Assembly (NCBI GenBank): GCA_029961685.1
Contig: JARWKL010000001.1
Coordinates: forward strand, 61,057,314-61,121,313
Reading direction: 5' to 3'
Source: Aristolochia californica
Lineage: Eukaryota > Streptophyta > Magnoliopsida > Piperales > Aristolochiaceae
DNA: 64,000 bases
Below the pieces are notes generated by a model. It ran no database searches. It saw nothing but the letters and a program-made list of their open reading frames with translations, and was not told where the DNA came from. The translations under genes and the position numbers were made by a program. This document shows positions 56,826-64,000 of the stretch, one piece after another (position 1 is the stretch's first letter; each line of letters begins with the position of its first letter).

Positions 56826-57152
56826 CTACTGATTACTTCTTTTTGCCACAACGGTTAGCATACTTACAGTCTTTCTGAAAGACTCCATGCTTCCTTTTGA
56901 ATTATGGCTCTGATGGTGGAGCTTGCCCAGCTTGGGCTCAGAAAGTGATCCAGAAGTAGAGTTGTGTGTTGCCATTCTGCTAGTATATCCTAATTCGAAA
57001 CCTGAAACTGTAACACCAGATAAACAATCAATTGCATCAAGCTGTATAGTAGAACAACACAGCTTTGGCCAACCTACAACCAATATAGTAATAGAGGTAT
57101 ATTTCCATCTGAATCTTTTTATACTCTCAGTAAACATTAAGTTCATTTCTTC
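56826..57152 (-). CDS. Possible last exon of an unidentified gene
   Basis: A minus-strand frame of about 108 codons begins after a good acceptor (TTGTCTTTCAG|AGCCTTG near 57152) and ends in a stop at 56826. It contains CCSTIQLDAIDCLSG and a Ser/Lys/His-rich tail. No family is recognised and no upstream exon was confirmed, though 57400-58600 might hold some. It could be a non-coding transcript. Confidence 0.2.
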   Translation of the reverse strand, partial: EEMNLMFTESIKRFRWKYTSITILVVGWPKLCCSTIQLDAIDCLSGVTVSGFELGYTSRMATHNSTSGSLSEPKLGKLHHQSHNSKGSMESFRKTVSMLTVVAKRSNQ

Positions 57153-59022
57153 AAGGCTCTGAAAGACAAAATATATATAAATATGAAGACAAATTCCAGC
57201 AAAAGGAGTAGCACAACAGCTAAGATGAGCTCCCTGGAAACTTGTAATCCTATTTATGAGAATACACTTGGGTTTGGGGTTTATGAGATCATTCAAATAG
57301 AAAGCAAGAGTGGAATAATTTCCACCAGAAGCCACACTAAAGTACAAGACAATTGATCCAGCTACACACGAGAAACACTTTAGACATAGTCAAGGATCTA
57401 TCTTTACACTTTATAAAAAAAAAAAAAAAAAAAAAAGATCTATCTTTACATCATTTGGATGTAAAGCAGCATAAGCAGAGCATGGAGACAACCGGGCACA
57501 AAAGAATAGTTTGAAGTCGGATGCTCCCCTCTGATCTCTTTTGAAGAGATCATATCTCCAAATGAACCAGTGATAACTAAAAAAAGGCATATTAAAAAGG
57601 TTGCTAAAGATTAAACTCTCTGAACAAGACAAAGAACAACATAAACAGATTAGGGTGATTCAAGTTGAATTCCGAACCTGTTTCTTTGCAACTCTCTGAA
57701 CAACCAGATAGCCAAGACACCAACAACGTTTGCACTGGGGAATATGGCTATAGCTTCACAGACACAAGTTTATCTTTGGTCTATATATGTAATTGCGAAT
57801 TTCGGCCATCATTCAGTGAATTCCGTTGAAGCACTGGCTTTCCGATATTCTTCGAAATGGTAAAGAGACTTATCTAAAATAAAATGAACAAGTTAAACGT
57901 TCTTCATTTGATATCACGAAGAAATCTTGTTATCTGAACAATGACGCGGCGAGTGAAGGTCCGATTTTCTCCCTGACACAGACCAATGAAGATCCTCTAA
58001 AATGCAGGCATTTCGAAGCAAAAGGCAACTCAGTGCAGTGATCGGAGGATCTATGCTACAGAAGAGAACTTCATCAGGGTTAAAGTATTGAACAGGTTCA
58101 TCTTCTTTTTCTATTTACAGCAGCAGTGACAGTAGAATCTTATCATAATGCATGATTATGAGTAGGTGATTTATTTTTGAAAATTAAGTTAGTCTCCCTA
58201 AGGCATAACCCAGACCAAAACTATGGTTTCTATAGTAATAATCTCCACAACTCTCTGCACTCCTGTTCTTCTCTGTTTTACTTAAATTCAAACTCCTAAC
58301 GACAGATAACTATTCCATCTGTCGCGGAGCGATTGCTCGCGGAGGACACCGGCAAAAACTCATCGTGCTACGTCGAGGAAACGACGAATTTCGATCTCAA
58401 CCTTAACGTATCAAGAGGGCATCGTCTATTCGATTTTCTCAAAATACGGTCTCCCAGTGGAGAGGAAGGGAGAGAGCGATGTGAATAGCTCACCGGGCTT
58501 CACTACCTCGAACGACGCCTCACCGCACCGCCTAGATTTGCGGCAGCTGGAACGACGCTTCCATGCCGGCTCCTGACGAGTTTTATGTCTGCCACATCAT
58601 ACCCCGCAAGGTGGCTCTAGCAGCGGTATCGATCGAGAAACAATAAACGGTAAATAGAAAAAAATGAGTAGTCTCGTTGTCTGATCCGAGTCAGCTCGAT
58701 CACTGACTCGGTCGGGTTTCTTGCTATTATGTTGCAGTGAACCTGCTAGAGGACAGATAATAATGAAGAAAAAAGTCGAAGACGCGGTACGTGATCCAAT
58801 CCGAGGCGACTCAGACCTTGACTCGGACGGAATACCTGCCGTTACGTAGCGAAAACCCGCTACAAGACCGTTACAACGAGTTTGTAGAGGCAAAAATCCG
58901 TTACAACGAGTTTGTATCGCCCGGTAAGTATGTCTAAAAATACGATATATCGTTTACGTACCGGATATATATCGGATATCGTAACAGATTTGTAACGGCC
59001 GATATATAGAATTCTGTTCGTT
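57153..59022. other. Unassigned region
   Basis: No protein-coding exon could be recognised. About 58300-58620 is richer in CpG and may be a promoter or leader for a transcript in either direction. Two related segments near 58800-58920 share ccgttacaacgagtttgta. Confidence 0.35.
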
Positions 59023-59346
59023 ATGTCTTTTCCTGCTCTTCTTCGCCGAAACTTCGCTGGCACCTTTGCCTCCGTGAAATTCTCAATTCCGTGCGGCTTT
59101 CCCGTTGCCTCTGACCCTCTGTTTATGAAGAAAATTCTCAAATTTCAACCGTTACAGTCATTTTCTTCGCTTTGCTGCGCGAATTTGATCGAGGAGAGTT
59201 GGTTTTGCGAAGTCACCTGCAATAAAAATTAATTTTAGACAATTGCCTCCTTCTTCCCTCAGTTCGTACAAGGTGATTCGCCCCTTAAGCTTCTTCTTCC
59301 TTGAATTTTTATATACTTTGTGCTGCTTTTCTCTCTCAGTTAGTTT

Positions 59347-61700
59347 TGTGCTGGAAGCTCTTCATGAACGTATTACTGCTTTGCGTTGGCAGTCTGCCCT
59401 AAAGGTTAAGCTTTTCCTTTTTCTCTTTTTCTCTTCTGTTTAGCCTCCTTTTTGTGGACTATGCTCTGTTTCAATCAAACAGATTATTTTTGGTCTCTTA
59501 ATGTTAGTTATATGAATTTCGTCAAGTTTTTCTCTAAACTGAATTTCATCTCGGGCCTGTTGTTGTTCTTCCTTTTCTTTTGGAAGAGGAGAAGGAGCTC
59601 ACGATATCGGAAATCTGCATTTCATTTCTGATGCTGACGCATTAGCTGTCTCTGTTAGTTTTCTAATTCAGGAAACTATGACATGAAGCGATGCAATAGC
59701 TGCTTCAGTACTTCCTGCTGTTCCTGAATGATTTACTATAGAACTCTCATCTGCAACACAACCATATCTTGGCCATGATACAACTAATATACATGCCACT
59801 ATGTCTTTCTTTTTTGTTTGTCTAAAAACCTAGTTTTTCTTGTATAACATTGATTCCCTTTCCGATGTCCTATTAACCAGTAGTGAAAGATGATTCTAAT
59901 GACAACCGTAAGATGCTGATCATATTTTTACAATTTCAGGTATTTGATATGATTCTGTTGACAGCAATAAGATGCTGATCATACTTTTTACAATTTTAGG
60001 TATTTGATCTACTCTGCAAGCAGATCTCGTATAGACCTAATTCTGGCATATACATCAAAGTCATTGTGATAGTTGGACAATGCAGACAACCTGAAAAAGC
60101 TCTTGAACTCTTCCAATCTATGGCAGATGAAGGTTGTGTCATAAACCATGAAGTGGCCTCTTTGACAAAGCATTTTGTTGCTTGATGAGATGAAGAATGC
60201 TTCAGTTGTCATCCTGATGTCTATACTTTGTGCTCATTACACCTTGCCTCCAGTTCTTCAAATTTGACCTAGTCCAGGCTTTACTCTCGGACATGGAGTT
60301 TAATGGTATCAAGCTTAATACCATCACATATAACACTCTTATCGATGCTTATGGCAAAGCACGCAGGTAAAGGCTATTTATGTGTTTTTTTTGTTTTGCT
60401 GAAAATTTGAAATTTCTCTTCCATATCCTAGTGAGAAACCAGGATTTTAAAGGCAAAAAACTACTTCTGTAACCCCCTATTTTTGCAAGAGACAGTTGGT
60501 CCACTTCCTAGCCAAAGCCCAATTTGCCACGTGAAAGTTAGTCACTATCAATAGCTCCTTACTTGAGATGACCTGTTGGTGCTGAAGTTTTGTCTGAGTT
60601 TTTGTACTCTGGCAAAGCTAGTGTTAGTTTTCCCTAAGGGCTTTGATATATATATATATTCATATTGTTAAATACTATATATTTATATCACTTGCTGCCT
60701 TGTATCCTTCAACTGCTGATGTTGCTCTTGGTTCTCTTTGACCATGTTGTCTGTCTTAATTTATTGCAAGTCGTGTGGATGGAACATCTTGAGCATGGTT
60801 CTGTTTCTGATATTTTGTACTTCTGATAAATATTAACCATAGTTTGTCTCATTTGTGCTTGTATATGACACATGTAATGGCTCAATAATCTATGGCTATA
60901 ATTTATTTTTTCCAATGTTTTGATGTGTTCTCTTTTCTCTCTTGGCAGAGATGGAAGCAACTCTCTGAGAGATGCTTCTGGGCCAAGACTGTTATCTAAA
61001 TGTCTGGACAATGAATGCCACCCTTTGAGCGTTTGGCGGTAGTGGGCAGATAGAAACAATGGAGATGGAGAGTTGTTATGAGAAGTTCCAGATTATGGGA
61101 ATTAATCCAAATTTCAAGACCTTCAACATACTTCTTGATTCTTACAGAAAAGCCGAACATTATGCAAGATGCGCTCTATGATGGAGTACATGCAAAAATA
61201 TTACTTCTCATGAACCCTAGTCAATTATAATGTGGTCATAGATGCATTTAGGATGGCAGGAGATTTGGAACAGATGGAGTATTTGTTTAGGTTGAAGAGA
61301 TCTGATAGAATAAAGCCCAATTGCATCACCTTGTGTTCTCTTGTTCGTGCATATGGGAGAGCGGATGTGATAGACAAGATAAATAAACGTCTTGAGAATA
61401 ATTGATAACTCAGATATCATGTTGGATACAGTGTTTTGTAATTGTCTAATTGGTGCATATGGTAGGTGTGGGAGCCTGACTGAGATGAGAGACGTGTTGG
61501 AGATGATGGAGAGAAGAGGGCGTAAACCTGATAAGGTTATTTACAGTACCATGAGTCAGCCGTATTCTAACAAAAGGATTAGAGATAAGAATGAAGGAGA
61601 TCCAATTTATCTTTCAAGGAGAGCAGGAAAACATGATGATGGGTGGTTGAATTATTCTGTAAGTACTAGATCTGATGAGATTCGTTTTTAGGTTCTGCCA
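59347..61700 (+). pseudogene. PPR pseudogene, At5g48730-like
   Basis: A row of PPR segments matches the chloroplast PPR protein At5g48730 in order: LEALHERITALRWQSALK (to 59404), VFDLL...YRPNSGIYIKVIV (60000 on), ALLSDMEFNGIKLNTITYNT (about 60279), MEATL with EMLLGQDC (about 60950), SCYEKFQIMGINPN, MEYMQKYYFS, NYNVVIDAFRMAGDLEQMEY and NCLIGAYGRCGSLTEMRDVL (61440 on). It is broken by in-frame TGA at 60966-60968, 61026-61028 and 61211-61213, by frameshifts around 60180-60280 and 61370-61400, and by loss of repeats between 60180 and 60210. Two GT-AG introns are still recognisable (59405-59999 and about 60367-60947). No complete product is possible. Confidence 0.9.
59890..60008 (+). repeat. Tandem duplication of an intron 3' end
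   Basis: Units 59890-59948 (59 bp) and 59949-60008 (60 bp) both start atgattct and end in the acceptor and first exon bases, AG|GTATTTGAT. The intron therefore has two consecutive acceptor sites in front of the same exon start. Confidence 0.85.
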
Positions 61701-62324
61701 TGGGAGAGCTAGGAAGAAGTTGGTTCCTTGTTATTCTTTCAGTATTGAAGACATTTGAGAGAAACAAGATGACTTAAGAAATATATGCTTGAGGGGAGGT
61801 CTTGGCAATTGTGTCCTCTCTAAATGTAAATTTCAACTTTATGAGACTAAATTGACATTTCAGTTTGTCAATAAAGTTTTTAGGTGGCACCATTTAAGAC
61901 GAAGTCAGTTCGTGATGTGCAGAGGCATTTCCAAATTTGTCAAGTCAGCTTGATCAAGCAAGATATAAAATGGGTATCATCCGAGGTATGTTATGTACAA
62001 GAGCTCGTTGCTGGAAGAAAATTTACATCTAAACTGGTACAACTTGTGTTTTATTCATCAAATATTGGAGGAAGATGGATGTAGATATGTTCATCTAATT
62101 GATTTAGTGGCAGAAATGCATGCTTTCTTATTTCTTATGGTCAGGAGAAGTCATCAGACACAATCGTGGAGGAGTCTGAGGAGCCCAAGTGAACTACTGG
62201 CAAAATTTCGTAATCTGAAATTAGGAAGCTGAGCTATGATTGATACAACATTAAAAGTTCAAGGGATCTGGCCTGGTGGTTCCTAGTATGTTGCGGGAAA
62301 GGCTTGGAAATGAGAAGCCATTTT
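61701..62324. other. Region between the PPR pseudogene and the TRIM
   Basis: It may include more of the decayed gene; 61884-62232 is open but shows no PPR motif. Nothing else is supported. Confidence 0.4.
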
Positions 62325-62329
62325 GTACT

Positions 62330-62777
62330 TATTGAAACCAGTTGTGCTAAAACCTCGAGGCAATAGTGAAGGCGCAACATGAATATAAGATGGATCGGCC
62401 CGGTCGATATTAAATTCTCAACACTCCCCCGCACGTTGCCATTTGTGGCTCGTGGAAACAAGTGGGAGTGAGACTCGAACTCGGGACCTACCTTGCTTTG
62501 ATACCATATTGAAATTAGTTGCGCTAAAACCTCAAGGCTATAGTGAAAGCGCAACATGAATATAAGAGGGATTGGCCCGGTCGATATTAAATTCTCAACA
62601 CTCCCCCGCACGTTACCATTTGTGGTTCATGGAAACAGGTGGGAGTGAGACTCGAACTCGGAACTTACCTTGCTCTGATACCATATTGAAACCAGTTGCG
62701 CTAAAACCTCGAGGCAATAGTGAAGGCGCAAAAAGAATATAAGAGGGATCGGCCCGGTTGATATTAAATTCTCAACA
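62330..62777 (-). mobile_element. Tandem TRIM with three LTRs and two interiors
   Basis: An exact modular array: LTR 62330-62423 (94 bp), interior 62424-62506 (83), LTR 62507-62600 (94), interior 62601-62683 (83), LTR 62684-62777 (94). The period is 177 bp. Each interior starts with ctcccccgcacgtt, a polypurine tract on the minus strand, and ends with a primer site (TGGTATCAAAGC and TGGTATCAGAGC on the minus strand). The array is bounded by identical pentamers gtact at 62325-62329 and 62778-62782. There is no coding capacity. Confidence 0.95.
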
Positions 62778-62782
62778 GTACT

Positions 62783-64000
62783 TGTCGCTGAGAAATGCAA
62801 AATGGCGGACCTTGTCCATGTGCCATAAGCTGCATTGACGGGAGAAAAATGAAGGTGTATTTGTGTTTGCATGGTCTTTGCAGAGTAGAAACGCATTTTT
62901 AACATGCTCTGTTCGGTTGCAGTCACAGTAATGGATTGGCGACGCCAGCATTGCAATGGCTCCTGTGATTGTTTTCAAATCTTGGGAATTTATGTTTTCC
63001 TTTTGTTTCATGTTCTGGCTAAAGAAACTAACCATATGTGACAGATTTCAAAGATGGTGGGTGAGTTAAAGCGAGCCTGGACAAAAGAGCCAAAGTGGTA
63101 ATAGGAAAAGATTGAACTCCCGTCAATAATTTAACTACAGTAACCCCGGCAGCAATCTTATTTGTCTGTCCTAACCTGGTTTTCATAGATGGTACTGAAC
63201 ACAAACCTTATAGCGAACAAAAAGGGTCAAAGCTGAATAGCCCAAAGTGTCAAAGCAGGTTAGGACCAAATCAGACCGATCGGATCCTCGTGCTATAGTG
63301 ATCGAGTCAAATCTCTTGACTTTTTTGTCCCGACCAGAACTGGAGTTGATTCACTGGAATTGTAACTGCAAGTCTGTTGAAACAAGGATGAATACATGGT
63401 ACGTCATACATCCATTTAAGTATCTTTAATTTCAAGAAAGATAAGAAAAACTCAAACATCGAAGTCGACATCATCTCCTAGCATCATTATCACTTCATCC
63501 TGCTTTTAAATCTTTTGCAAATCTTGAGTCGATTATATGAGACTTAATAGAATTAATCAGAGGGTATAGTAAACAGTACTAAACTTGTTTTCTGCCACAC
63601 GTGTGCGTTCACGGGCCTCTTTTAAGAAGCTCACGTGCGGGTCAATTAGTGCCTTAATTAATACATTAAATAGCAAAAACTAATATCCTGGCAGGTAAAG
63701 AATAAAACCGTTAATTAATTAATTCGTAAGAGCCCACGGGCCCCACATCTAAGGAGTACGTTGGTTGGACAAATTAAGGCCTTTACCACAGGGGGCCTAC
63801 AAAAAGTGAGGTCCACCAGACTAAAACTCACAGATTCACAAAAATAAACCCTTTTTTGTTTTTTTAAATAAAGACTTGGTCCAAATTACGAAAACGCTAA
63901 GCAGCGTAAAGTGTGGGGTGGAGAGACGCAGCAGTTACATCACCAGTGTATTCGTATTCTGTGTTCCAGCGATCGTATCCACTGCCTTCCTTATCTTCTA
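62783..64000. other. Right-hand flank, no gene seen
   Basis: No gene was supported on either strand. G-box-like cacgtg cores occur at about 63598-63640, which might belong to a promoter of a gene beyond the right edge. Confidence 0.4.

Overview
The window is nuclear DNA of a flowering plant. The genes are split by GT-AG introns, a nuclear-type tRNA-Lys is present, Ty1-copia and TRIM retroelements are common, and intergenic DNA is AT-rich. Most coding genes can be matched by recalled family sequence to single Arabidopsis loci, so a eudicot or magnoliid is likely. The species cannot be named from sequence alone.

Layout. 1-3011 (minus): 5' five exons of a conserved chloroplast-targeted protein whose last exons lie off the left edge. 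3245-8798: a small non-autonomous LTR element interrupted by a decayed copia element (3443-8496). 10666-12787 (plus): two-exon PPR gene like At1g60770, followed by tRNA-Lys(UUU) at 13591-13663 (minus). 14366-20300: repeat-rich accessory DNA with inverted and tandem repeats, one orphan first exon of an SKU5-like multicopper oxidase and a copia scrap. 22413-23578 (plus): glyoxalase/VOC-fold protein like At5g48480. 25051-25353 (minus): DIR1-like lipid-transfer protein. 28390-34117 (plus): mitochondrial pyruvate dehydrogenase E1-alpha with a TRIM in a 3.3 kb intron. 36315-48000 (plus): intact malectin/LRR receptor kinase like At5g48740 with 5.5 kb of nested retroelement DNA in one kinase intron. 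48850-49830 (minus): decayed copia RT/RNase H. 53050-55551 (plus): intronless tandem kinase-pseudokinase, receptor-like kinase S.2. 59347-61700 (plus): PPR pseudogene like At5g48730. 62330-62777: a three-LTR tandem TRIM with perfect target-site duplication.

The genes do not form a pathway or operon. Their link is evolutionary. Relatives of At5g48480, At5g48485 (DIR1), At5g48730 and At5g48740 occur together here, as do relatives of At1g59900 and At1g60770. This looks like an ancestral gene block whose members are split between Arabidopsis chromosomes 1 and 5. The other main theme is host genes keeping exact reading frames around nested, mostly iMet-primed LTR elements.
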